Shown here in pieces: positions 8,071 through 16,700 of a DNA stretch of 35,090 bases (position 1 is its first letter; each line of letters begins with the position of its first letter). Where the stretch lies: assembly GCA_026646875.1 (NCBI GenBank), contig JAPKHL010000026.1, positions 1 to 35,090 of the forward strand, written 5' to 3'. Below the pieces are notes generated by a model. The model did not search any database, was not told where the DNA came from, and saw nothing but the letters and a program-made list of their open reading frames with translations. The position numbers and the translations under genes are program-made. Origin of the DNA: Rhodocyclaceae bacterium. GTDB taxonomy: Bacteria > Pseudomonadota > Gammaproteobacteria > Burkholderiales > Rhodocyclaceae.

Positions 8071-9147
8071 TCAGGCCAGCGCCGGGTAGTCGGTGTAACC
8101 CTCGGCGCCGCCGCCGTAGAGCCTGTCGGCGCGCAGCGGGTTCCACGGCGCGCCGTCGCGCAGGCGGCGGACGAGGTCCGGATTGGCGATGAAGCCGCGC
8201 CCGAAGGCGACCAGGTCGGCGCCGCCAGCGGCGATCGCCTGTTCGGCCAGTTCCTTCGTGTAGCCGTTGTTCACCAGCCACGGCCCCTTGAAGGCGCGGC
8301 GGGCGGCAGCGTAGTCGAAGCTCGCCGCCGGCGTGCGCGTGCCGCCGGTTTCGCCCTCGATGATGTGCAGGAAGGCCAGGCCGTAGCCGGCCAGCCTGTC
8401 GATGACGTAACCGTAGAGCGCCTGCGGGTTGCTGTCGAGCGGCGCGGTGAAGGTGGTCAGCGGGCTCAGGCGGATGCCGGTGCGGCCGGCGCCGATTTCG
8501 CCGACGATGGCCTCGACCACCTCGAAGAGCAGGCGGGCGCGGTTCTCGATGCTGCCGCCGTAGGGGCCGCTGCGGTCATTGACGCTGTCGCGCAGGAACT
8601 GCTCGAGCAGGTAGGTGTTGGCGGCGTGGATCTCGACACCGTCGAAGCCGGCGGCGATGGCGTTGCGCGCCGCCCGGCGGTAATCCTCGACCAGGCCTGG
8701 CAGTTCGTCGTCGCGCAGCGCGCGCGGCGCCGACACCGGCACGAAGCCCTCGCGGGTGAAGGTGCTGGCCTCGGCCGCGCGGGCGGTGGACGACACCGGC
8801 GCGGCGCCGCCGGGCAGCAGCGACACGTGCGAGATGCGGCCGACGTGCCACAGCTGCAGCACGATCCTGCCGCCCTCGGCATGCACCGCATCGGTGACGG
8901 CGCGCCAGGCGGCGACCTGCTCGGCCGACCAGATGCCCGGGGTATCGAGGTAACCCTGCGCCATCGGCGAGATCGGGCTGGCCTCGGCGATGATCAGGCC
9001 GGCGGTGGCGCGCTGGCGGTAATACTCGACGGTAAGCGGGCCGGGGCAGTTGCCGGCGACGGCGCGATTGCGCGTCAGCGGCGCCATCACGATGCGGTTG
9101 GCGAGGGCGATGTCGCCGATCCGGATCGGGTCGAACAGCGTGGTCAT
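8071..9147 (-). CDS. nemA: Old Yellow Enzyme family ene-reductase (N-ethylmaleimide reductase type)
   Basis: NemA is an FMN- and NAD(P)H-dependent flavoprotein that reduces activated alkenes, maleimides, quinones and nitro compounds in the cytoplasm, giving electrophile detoxification. The 358-residue product covers the whole TIM barrel. It shows NRIVMAPLTRNRA (17-29), LQLWHVGRISH (97-107), the substrate-binding H174/N177 pair in VEIHAANTYLLEQFL, and YGGSIENRARLLFEVV. The phosphate-binding region near the C-terminus reads LVAFGRGFIANPDLV. The ATG at 9147 has AAGGAG seven bases upstream. The gene follows nemR on the same strand with its own promoter and operator, and nemR has its own terminator. 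This arrangement suggests strong inducible expression of nemA. Confidence 0.95.
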   Translation of the reverse strand: MTTLFDPIRIGDIALANRIVMAPLTRNRAVAGNCPGPLTVEYYRQRATAGLIIAEASPISPMAQGYLDTPGIWSAEQVAAWRAVTDAVHAEGGRIVLQLWHVGRISHVSLLPGGAAPVSSTARAAEASTFTREGFVPVSAPRALRDDELPGLVEDYRRAARNAIAAGFDGVEIHAANTYLLEQFLRDSVNDRSGPYGGSIENRARLLFEVVEAIVGEIGAGRTGIRLSPLTTFTAPLDSNPQALYGYVIDRLAGYGLAFLHIIEGETGGTRTPAASFDYAAARRAFKGPWLVNNGYTKELAEQAIAAGGADLVAFGRGFIANPDLVRRLRDGAPWNPLRADRLYGGGAEGYTDYPALA

Positions 9148-9166
9148 GTCGAATCTCCTTGGGTTG

Positions 9167-9197
9167 ATTAGACCGGTCGTCTAGCTTCTTGCGTCAA
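9167..9197 (-). promoter_or_regulatory. nemA promoter with embedded NemR operator
   Basis: Read on the minus strand, TTGACG (9197-9192) and TCTAAT (9172-9167) form -35 and -10 elements 19 bp apart. The operator TAGAC-N5-GTCTA (9169-9183) covers the spacer and part of the -10, so bound repressor would block RNA polymerase. The same 15-base sequence lies upstream of nemR at 9836-9850. Confidence 0.72.
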
Positions 9198-9221
9198 AAA
9201 AGGGCCGTCGACGGACGGCCC
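9196..9221 (-). terminator. Rho-independent terminator of nemR
   Basis: On the minus strand GGGCCGTC (9221-9214), a 4-base loop, and GACGGCCC (9209-9202) form a perfect 8-bp stem followed by six T (9201-9196). It starts 10 bases after the nemR stop and its T run overlaps the nemA -35 hexamer. Confidence 0.88.
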
Positions 9222-9231
9222 CCGGGGAAAA

Positions 9232-9813
9232 TCAGCGGCTGAGCAGGCGGCGGGTGAAGCGCAGGGCATTTTCCAGCGGCTGCGCCTGGCGCTGCAGCTT
9301 GGCCAGCAGGCTGGCGCCCAGCCACAGCTGGTACAGCGTCTGCGCCGTGGCGGCGGCGTCGAGCGGCGGGATCGAGCCTTCGGCGATGCCGGTCTCGATC
9401 AGCCGGGCGATGCGGCCGACGATCTGCCCGGTGCCCTCGCGCAGCGTTTCGCGCATCGGATCGGACAAATCCGCCACCTCGCCGCCCAGCTTCACCACCA
9501 GGCACTGCTGCTCGGCGCACGCCGCCTGCTTGTCCAGCCAGCGCTGCCAGTAGCACGCCAGCCGCTCCTGCGCGCTCAGCGCCTCGGCGGCGAACAGCGC
9601 ATCGAGATCGGCCAGGTAGCGCGCGAAGTAATCCTCCAGCAGCGCCTGTCCGTACTGCTCCTTGGACTCGAAGTAATGGTAGAACGACCCCTTGGGCACC
9701 CCGGCCGCGGTCAGGATCTCGTTCAGCCCCACGCTGGCAAACCCCTTGCCGGCGATGATGCGCTGGCCGGTTTCGAGGACGTGCTGACGGGTATTGTCGT
9801 GGCGGGTTTTCAT
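9232..9813 (-). CDS. nemR: TetR-family electrophile-sensing repressor NemR
   Basis: This 193-residue TetR repressor has a conserved N-terminal helix-turn-helix (about 26-51: SVGLNEILTAAGVPKGSFYHYFESKE) and a C-terminal ligand domain. In enterobacterial NemR a cysteine in a CLVVKL context senses bleach and electrophiles. The same context occurs here (QQCLVVKLGGEVADLSDPM, C104), with further cysteines at 87 and 99. This supports NemR over a generic TetR assignment. The ATG at 9813 lies 23 bases from an upstream TAGAC-N5-GTCTA operator, implying autoregulation. The gene ends with its own terminator and is followed by nemA. Confidence 0.9.
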   Translation of the reverse strand: MKTRHDNTRQHVLETGQRIIAGKGFASVGLNEILTAAGVPKGSFYHYFESKEQYGQALLEDYFARYLADLDALFAAEALSAQERLACYWQRWLDKQAACAEQQCLVVKLGGEVADLSDPMRETLREGTGQIVGRIARLIETGIAEGSIPPLDAAATAQTLYQLWLGASLLAKLQRQAQPLENALRFTRRLLSR

Positions 9814-9835
9814 GGGGTGGGATTGTGCGCTTGAT

Positions 9836-9850
9836 TAGACCGGTCGTCTA
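9836..9850. promoter_or_regulatory. NemR operator upstream of nemR
   Basis: TAGACCGGTCGTCTA is an inverted repeat of TAGAC half-sites separated by five bases, identical to the copy before nemA (9169-9183). The flanking bases TTGAT and GTT/CTT are also alike. Two identical copies placed before regulator and target are strong evidence for a shared repressor. Confidence 0.82.
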
Positions 9851-9937
9851 GTTGTTTTTTGAGAGGCTGCAGTTCGGCCAAAGCGGTCGTTGGCCTAGGG
9901 TGTGTTCACAGTAGCCAGATATAGTGCAGAGACAACA
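9851..9937 (+). promoter_or_regulatory. Probable CRISPR leader (left flank of the array)
   Basis: These 87 bases between the nemR operator and the first repeat contain no gene and are comparatively AT-rich. A TATAGT hexamer at 9920-9925 could serve as a -10 element for plus-strand transcription into the array. No -35 at good spacing is seen. The terminator beyond the last repeat shows that the array is read from this side. Whether this is also the integration end is not settled by the sequence, because the terminal repeats at both ends are perfect. Confidence 0.5.
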
Positions 9938-12490
9938 GTTGTAGCTCCCTCTCTCACCCCGGAAAGCTACAATGAGCGTCTGCGTCGTGGTCGACGTGCT
10001 CACGTTGTAGCTCCCTCTCTCACCCCGGAAAGCTACAATCGATTGACAATCAGGCCGGAAAGATAGGCTGTTGTAGCTCCCTCTCTCACCCCGGAAAGCT
10101 ACAATTCCTGGCCGATGAAGGCGTTTTTGATCTGCGTTGTAGCTCCCTCTCTCACCCCGGAAAGCTACAATGGCGGCCACGTCGAGCACGTCGTCAGGTG
10201 TGTTGTAGCTCCCTCTCTCACCCCGGAAAGCTACAATCCTTCATCTCGGCTTCAACCAGCGCTTCGTGTTGTAGCTCCCTCTCTCACCCCGGAAAGCTAC
10301 AATCTGCCCGCCAATGGCCTCGACTTCGCGGACGTTGTAGCTCCCTCTCTCACCCCGGAAAGCTACAATAAAATCCCGGAACATCGGACTCACAGACGAG
10401 TTGTAGCTCCCTCTCTCACCCCGGAAAGCTACAATGGCAATGCTCACTCTTCAGCCTCCTGCGCCGTTGTAGCTCCCTCTCTCACCCCGGAAAGCTACAA
10501 TAACCACCCGCCGCCAGATGCGCGCATGGCTGTTGTAGCTCCCTCTCTCACCCCGGAAAGCTACAATTCCAACGCTGACGGAAACGCAGCGCGAAACGTT
10601 GTAGCTCCCTCTCTCACCCCGGAAAGCTACAATTCCTCGCTCAACACTTTCCGCTTGCGGAACGGTTGTAGCTCCCTCTCTCACCCCGGAAAGCTACAAT
10701 AGGCTTATGTATGGTGCCTGTTGGCACAGTGTTGTAGCTCCCTCTCTCACCCCGGAAAGCTACAATCCAGACGCTGGCCGATGCGCACGACCTCGCGTTG
10801 TAGCTCCCTCTCTCACCCCGGAAAGCTACAATTCCTGCGGTGCTTCTGCTCCCACATTATTCGTTGTAGCTCCCTCTCTCACCCCGGAAAGCTACAATCG
10901 CGCAGATAGTCTTTGTCGAAGTCGGACAGTTGTAGCTCCCTCTCTCACCCCGGAAAGCTACAATTCGAAGGCGCGTCGATTATGGTGCATGGCAAGTTGT
11001 AGCTCCCTCTCTCACCCCGGAAAGCTACAATTGCTCGGGCAGATTCAGCAGGAGTCCGGCGGGTTGTAGCTCCCTCTCTCACCCCGGAAAGCTACAATTA
11101 CGCCGCCATCAGCCAGGATCTGGTAGCGGGTTGTAGCTCCCTCTCTCACCCCGGAAAGCTACAATTCGGAGGGCACGCCATGATCCTGCAACCCTGGTTG
11201 TAGCTCCCTCTCTCACCCCGGAAAGCTACAATCACAAGCTCTGCACCGGGCGCGTTCGCCGCGTTGTAGCTCCCTCTCTCACCCCGGAAAGCTACAATCC
11301 GACCTTGCCGCGATACTCTTCGAAGTAGGTTGTAGCTCCCTCTCTCACCCCGGAAAGCTACAATCCAGATCATAGTCGCGCGGCAGATCGATGAGTTGTA
11401 GCTCCCTCTCTCACCCCGGAAAGCTACAATTCGCCGCGTCGCGCGCGTTGCTCTCCCAGCGGTTGTAGCTCCCTCTCTCACCCCGGAAAGCTACAATAAT
11501 ATCTAGGTTATCAGTGATGGAGTGGGTGTTGTAGCTCCCTCTCTCACCCCGGAAAGCTACAATCGCGCGGATCTCGCCTCCGGAGCCCTCGCAGTTGTAG
11601 CTCCCTCTCTCACCCCGGAAAGCTACAATAGGTAGCCCGTGTTCGTGGCCGCCGACTGGGTTGTAGCTCCCTCTCTCACCCCGGAAAGCTACAATACTTG
11701 CTCCTAAGGTCACTATAACGATCGAGTTGTAGCTCCCTCTCTCACCCCGGAAAGCTACAATCATCGACGGGACGGTGGTCTTCGACGCCACGTTGTAGCT
11801 CCCTCTCTCACCCCGGAAAGCTACAATCCTTGCCATTTCGCTCCAGAGTCCGCTTCGGTTGTAGCTCCCTCTCTCACCCCGGAAAGCTACAATCGCAGCA
11901 TCGCGCACAGTGCCCTCACAGCGGTTGTAGCTCCCTCTCTCACCCCGGAAAGCTACAATCCGAATGGGTCAAGACCCGTCCGCGCAACGGTTGTAGCTCC
12001 CTCTCTCACCCCGGAAAGCTACAATGCGGCGCACTGCAGGGCGAAATCCACGACAGTTGTAGCTCCCTCTCTCACCCCGGAAAGCTACAATCACGTGCCA
12101 GCTCTTTAGACCACTCTGCGAGTTGTAGCTCCCTCTCTCACCCCGGAAAGCTACAATATCCGCACCCTGCAGCTCGGCCTCAACGTTGTTGTAGCTCCCT
12201 CTCTCACCCCGGAAAGCTACAATTCAATCGGTCGAACATCGACGATGAACGAAGTTGTAGCTCCCTCTCTCACCCCGGAAAGCTACAATTCGTCGATATC
12301 CGCCTGGGTGCTCGTCTCTGGTTGTAGCTCCCTCTCTCACCCCGGAAAGCTACAATTCCGTGTAGTTGCGCGCCTCATTGACCTTGAGTTGTAGCTCCCT
12401 CTCTCACCCCGGAAAGCTACAATTCGGAGGACGAAGGATGAGCGAACTGACAAAGTTGTAGCTCCCTCTCTCACCCCGGAAAGCTACAAT
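9938..12490 (+). CRISPR. Type II-C CRISPR array, 39 repeats and 38 spacers
   Basis: A 36-bp repeat (starts GTTGTAGCTCCC, middle TCTCTCACCCCGG, ends AAAGCTACAAT) recurs 39 times with no sequence difference that I could find, including the first (9938-9973) and last (12455-12490) copies. Twenty-nine spacers are 30 bp and nine are 31 bp (spacers 11, 16-19, 23, 36-38). All spacers differ from each other by eye. The repeat closely resembles that of Neisseria meningitidis II-C arrays in length, ends and core. Plus-strand transcription is inferred from three points: complementarity of repeat positions 16-34 and 1-8 to the tracrRNA, the terminator at 12505-12540, and the II-C convention. Each repeat ends in TACAAT, a possible internal -10. 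ORFs that appear to cross the array are artefacts. Confidence 0.99.
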
Positions 12491-12504
12491 TTGACGCAAC
12501 CCAG

Positions 12505-12540
12505 TTTCCCGCCCGGCGTAGCTGGGCGGGAAATTTTTTT
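12505..12540 (+). terminator. Rho-independent terminator ending the crRNA transcript
   Basis: TTTCCCGCCC (12505-12514) and GGGCGGGAAA (12524-12533) form a perfect 10-bp stem with a 9-base loop, followed by seven T. It begins 14 bases after the last repeat and points on the plus strand, so it stops array transcripts before they run antisense into cas2. On the minus strand no T run follows. Confidence 0.9.
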
Positions 12541-12554
12541 GTGCAAATCCGGGA

Positions 12555-12887
12555 TCAGAACAACAACATCTGGTTTGCCGGAACCTTTTTTTCCTGAAAA
12601 AGCGGCATGCCGACCAGCAGGCGTATGCCGGCAAACTGCTTCTCCGTGACCGTCATGCAGCGAATGGAGCCGGCAGGCGGGAGGCTGTCGATCAGGCGTT
12701 TGAGGTGTTTTTCGTGGTCGTCGTTGCCGTTCAGCAAGCGGGCGTAGACGGACCACTGAATCATGTCGTAGCCGTCATTGAGCAGAAAGCGGCGAAACTG
12801 AACGTAGGCGCGTTTCTCAGTCTTGGTGACCATTGGCAGGTCGAAGAAGACGATGAGTCGCATGAAGCGTCGTGTCTCCAGTCCCAT
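12555..12887 (-). CDS. cas2: CRISPR-associated endonuclease Cas2
   Basis: Cas2 is the small ferredoxin-fold subunit that bridges two Cas1 dimers in the spacer-integration complex. The frame shows MRLIVFFDLPMVTKTEKR, whose FFDLP carries the conserved beta-1 aspartate, then FRRFLLNDGYDMIQWSVYARL, and ends FQEKKVPANQMLLF. The length is 110 residues from the ATG at 12887, which lies 3 bases past the cas1 stop. An alternative start at 12863 (MRLIVFF) gives 102 residues and matches the family N-terminus better. Neither has an ideal ribosome site (GAGG is too close to the first; GGAG is 12 bases from the second). The gene is last in the cas9-cas1-cas2 operon and faces the array. Confidence 0.95.
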   Translation of the reverse strand: MGLETRRFMRLIVFFDLPMVTKTEKRAYVQFRRFLLNDGYDMIQWSVYARLLNGNDDHEKHLKRLIDSLPPAGSIRCMTVTEKQFAGIRLLVGMPLFQEKKVPANQMLLF

Positions 12888-12890
12888 GCC

Positions 12891-13793
12891 TCAGCATTCC
12901 AGCCGGTGGGCCTGCAAGCCGATCAGGCCGGGAAGCTCAAGCTCGCTGTTGCCTTGCTCGAATAGCCGGGCGAGGCTTTCGACTGCATATTCGATGGCAG
13001 ATAGCGCGGACATCTTGCCTTGTGGCATGCCGACATCGACGTTGAGCAAGGCAACCAGTTCTGCCTTGTCCTGCGGGCTGAGATCGCCTTCGGTGAACGC
13101 CGGGTTCTTGGCGACGTGCAGGTCGACCAGGGGGCGGAAGGGTTCGATCAGGTCGTCGGCCAGATTGAAGGCGTTTTGCTCGCTGGCGTGGAAGAGGCCG
13201 ATGGGCGGGTGCATGCCGTGGGCGACCAGTCCCCGGGCAATGGCGCCACGCAACACGGCATAGCCATAATCGAGCGCGGCATTAACCCAGCGTTCTTCGG
13301 CGCGATAAAAGCCCTGGCCGAAAAGTTGGGTGAAATAGAAAGCGGCGGCCTGACCTTCAAGGTTTTCCGTGTCGCCCGAACGCACGCGCCGGGCGTAGGA
13401 ATCCATACGGTCAACCCCGGGTTTTGAGCAAAAACGCAGCACGGCCGCCTGGTTTTCGATTTTGCGCCGAACAATGCTGGCCCAGGCTTGCTTGGCGAGG
13501 GGGCGGGGAATGTCCATCTGTTTGCGCATCAAGCGCGTGGTGCGGGAATGGGCGAGAAACGGCAGGAAAACGCCATTTGGCTGGTGGTTGTCACCGGTCG
13601 CGTAGAGGCCGATGCCGTAATCGGCACAGGCCGAGAGGACCGGGTGGGTGAGCTGGATTTCGCGGTGGTTGAGGACAATGATGGCGATGTCCTCGAAGGG
13701 GACGAACGCCGTTTGTTCCTGCTCGATGGCCAGGGAGAAATGCTCCCGGCGCAGCTTGGCCGGCCGGGAAATCATCACGCTACGCCAGCCCAC
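12891..13793 (-). CDS. cas1: CRISPR-associated integrase Cas1 (type II)
   Basis: Cas1 is the metal-dependent integrase that inserts new spacers at the leader-repeat junction. The 300-residue product has the type II form. It opens VGWRSVMISRPAKLRREHFSLAIEQ, continues PFEDIAIIVLNH, and has HGMHPPIGLFHASEQNAFNLADDLIEPFRPLVD, which carries the conserved His/Asp metal ligands, with the conserved Glu upstream near NLEGQAAA. The GTG at 13793 is preferred: GGAG lies 7 bases upstream, the product fits the family N-terminus, and the 14-base overlap with the cas9 stop gives translational coupling. An internal ATG at 13775 would cut off conserved residues, and a longer frame back to 13919 lies inside cas9. 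No csn2 or cas4 is present, which marks the locus as II-C. Confidence 0.96.
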   Translation of the reverse strand: MGWRSVMISRPAKLRREHFSLAIEQEQTAFVPFEDIAIIVLNHREIQLTHPVLSACADYGIGLYATGDNHQPNGVFLPFLAHSRTTRLMRKQMDIPRPLAKQAWASIVRRKIENQAAVLRFCSKPGVDRMDSYARRVRSGDTENLEGQAAAFYFTQLFGQGFYRAEERWVNAALDYGYAVLRGAIARGLVAHGMHPPIGLFHASEQNAFNLADDLIEPFRPLVDLHVAKNPAFTEGDLSPQDKAELVALLNVDVGMPQGKMSALSAIEYAVESLARLFEQGNSELELPGLIGLQAHRLEC

Positions 13794-16700
13794 GACGTTT
13801 CTCCGGCGGGGCGGGGTAGATGTTACCGAGGGTGTCGACGTGGAATTTTTGGATTCGTTTTGCGCTCGCCACGGATTTCCGGAAATAGTCTTTGTCCGGC
13901 TTGGGTTGGTCGTGGGCACGAAGAGTTAGACGGCCGTCGCTTTCGTACATGACAAAGTACCCTTGATAGGTGACATCCCCGAGCGTAACGGCTACTAAAT
14001 CATTTTTGGTCAAAGAGAACAGAAACTCTGCACTGTCAGGGATAGAGCTAGGTGCGATTCGAGCGGAATTGTGGGCCATGTAGGCAGGTTCGATCAGAAT
14101 CCGCTTTCCATCGCGAAACACGTCAACGTGCAGCATGTCGCCAAGCTCAGCGACACCTCCGCGAACTTTCATTCCCCCCTTTTGAGTTGAAATTAGTTTG
14201 ACGGTTTTGACCCGTGGCCCGTCGCCGTCGCGGGAAGGTTTGAAAATGGGCTCGGCAAAGGCGCGTTTCGCATCGTCCTTGAATTCGATCAAGCGTTTTT
14301 GCAGCAGATCGATTAGCGAAGCGTTTCGAGGATCGTCAGCGCCTACGATGTTTGAAAGCGAAGCCAACTTGAGTTTTTGAAGCGAGACTCTTACATGACT
14401 TTGGTTATTGGCAATTCGCTTGGATGAGCGAATGGTTTCTTCGTGAATAGCTCCGCTGCCTCGACGCTGTACTGCACGGGAAACGAACAAGGGTTTAAGG
14501 GTTGCGAGTTCTTCCTCGCTGTAGCTGCCCAGGCGCGCCATTTCTTCGCGCAGTAGTTCGGGCGAATCGATCTTCAGGCGGGCCTCAAGTTCGTGCCGGA
14601 AGTTGGGCCACGGATCAGGGAAGTGCTCGCGCAGTTGCTGATGCATGGCCGGATTGACGATTACGCCGGTTTCAATATCGACGAAGCCGTCGCGGACCTG
14701 TTCCAGTTCGCGGGTGCGCGAGTAATTGGACAGGCGCTGTACCATGCTGTGACTACAGGCCGCGACAACGGCCGCATCAAGCGCATGGTGGCGGTCGCTG
14801 TCGGAACGCACCTTGAGCAGCCCCCAGCGGGCACGCAGGAAGTTGGTCAGTTGGCCGCTGACAACGACGCAGCGTTTCGCCTCACTGCCTTCGGCGAGTT
14901 TCAGGTGTTGCTCGACGTAGTTCTTGAAAAAGCGGCAGATGTAGCGGGTGTCGTTCAGGTTGCGCTCGCGGAATTCCTCGGCTTCCTTGGTTCCAAAATC
15001 CTTGCGCAGCAGACGGGTGCGTTTGGCCAGCCGATATGCCTTGTTTGCTTCGACAAAGGCGACATAGCGCTGCCAGCGTTCGCTGTTTTCGGTGCCGCCC
15101 AGATACTCGTAAGGCGTACGATTGCCCTTGTCGCGGTTTTCGCGGGTCAGGACCAGCACCTTGTTGTTCTTGCTGTCGTCGAAACTGCGCGAGTAGGGCA
15201 GGGCGTGGTCGATTTCGGTGGAGCCCTCGAGAAAGATTTCAGCAACATTACCCGAGGCGGCAAGCGGCTTCTGCGAGTAGGCACACTGGCCATTCTGTTC
15301 CCGATATAGCCGCCACTTTTCGAACTCCAGGCCTTTGGGCGGATGGCCGAACAGTTCAATGAACTGATCCCGGTCGCGTTGATTTCTGGCTTGATATTCT
15401 TCCTGTTCCTTTTTGATTTTGTTGCGCTCATCGAACGGCCGCGACAAATCCCGGGCCATTTCGATGTGCACCGCAGCAGGTGAACCGTAACGGCGGATGA
15501 TGGCGTTGACCACCTTGCGAGCCTGATTCAGGGCGCGCAGCACGACGGGATTGCGCGGGATGTCAGCATCCTCGGTGAAAAGCATCCGGCCATCCTTGTC
15601 GCGCCCGGCGTAGAGCGGCGGCAGATATTTGTGTTCGCCTTCGCCGACCTTGTGCAACTGGCTGTGGTGATAGCCGGCCTCGACGCAGGCCTCGTCGTAG
15701 CGCAGCCCCATTTCCATGTGCGGAACGATGGCGCGCAGGGCTTTCAGCGACAGGGCGTGGAATTTGTCGAAACGGATGTTGAGCAGAGCTTCGGTCATTG
15801 CCTGCAGATTGGGCAGGTCCAGCCTGGCGAGTTCGGCGCGGACTTCGTCATCGTCCTTGTAGACACTGAGCATCCAGGCAATTTTGTCGAATATTTCCGG
15901 TTGACCGCAGAGCGCATCGCCCGAGAGTTTTTTCCACTCGTCGTCGAGACCGGCCTTGGTCAGGGTTTGGCGTAGTTCCTGCCAGGCCGGGATTTTGACC
16001 AGCGTGGCGGATTCCGGGTCTTTGGCCTTGCCCTCGACCTTTTGCGCCTCGTTGGGGTAGGTGAGACTGGTGAATTTGAAACTACCGACTTCCAGCAACC
16101 CGGCTTTGCTCAGCGCCGTACCGAGTTGCTTATAGGTCAGATCGCCGGCTTGTTGATAGGGCAATGGGAGGCAGACTTGGCGTTCCTGTTCGCTCAGTTG
16201 CCGGGTGATGCCGTCGGTGACGATGCGCAGGTTGTTCAGGCGCGTCAGCCAGACGTGGCGTTCGGCGGTGAAACTGGCTTTGGGGGCGCGGTATTCGTCT
16301 TTCTCGAAGGTGCAGGTGCCAAGCATCTTGAGCAGGTCGGCGCCGGCCAAGGCAGGCTTCTGCTGCCAGAACAATCCGCTCTTCTTGTCGCCGTTGCCGA
16401 GGATGGCGGTTTCCAGCGAGTGTGATGCATGCGGATTGTCGAATCTTCGTTGCTTTTCGAAAAGCAGGGCCAGTTCCTTGGCGAGCACTTCCCGCGCCAG
16501 GGCTTTGGTGTACTCGCCCTGCTTGTTGCGTTGCGCATCAGGGAATTCGCCCAATACCATTTCGGCCGCACTGCGATAGCCTTTTTCCGCCATCAGTTTG
16601 GCGGTGCCGGCAAGCCCCTGCTTGACCTTGCCGCCTTCGCTCTTGCTGTCGCCTTCGGCCTGTTTAGCTTCGGCACGGCTGATCCAGTGAAAGCCCCGGT

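Noticed and set aside
9848-12634. Many apparent ORFs on both strands across the array, with repeating peptides such as VVAPSLTPESYN and IVAFRGERGSYN
   Set aside because: They are translations of the CRISPR repeat, whose 66-bp period keeps frames open. No start sites or codon bias support genes.
12891-13919. Longer 342-residue form of Cas1 starting at 13919
   Set aside because: The extra 42 residues lie in an alternative frame of the cas9 3' end and have no Cas1 character. The GTG at 13793 fits the family and has a ribosome site.
14593-15309. 238-residue plus-strand ORF inside cas9
   Set aside because: Antisense to the RuvC-III and HNH region, with no start signal or homology that I recognise. 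Considered as a possible anti-CRISPR, but nothing supports it.
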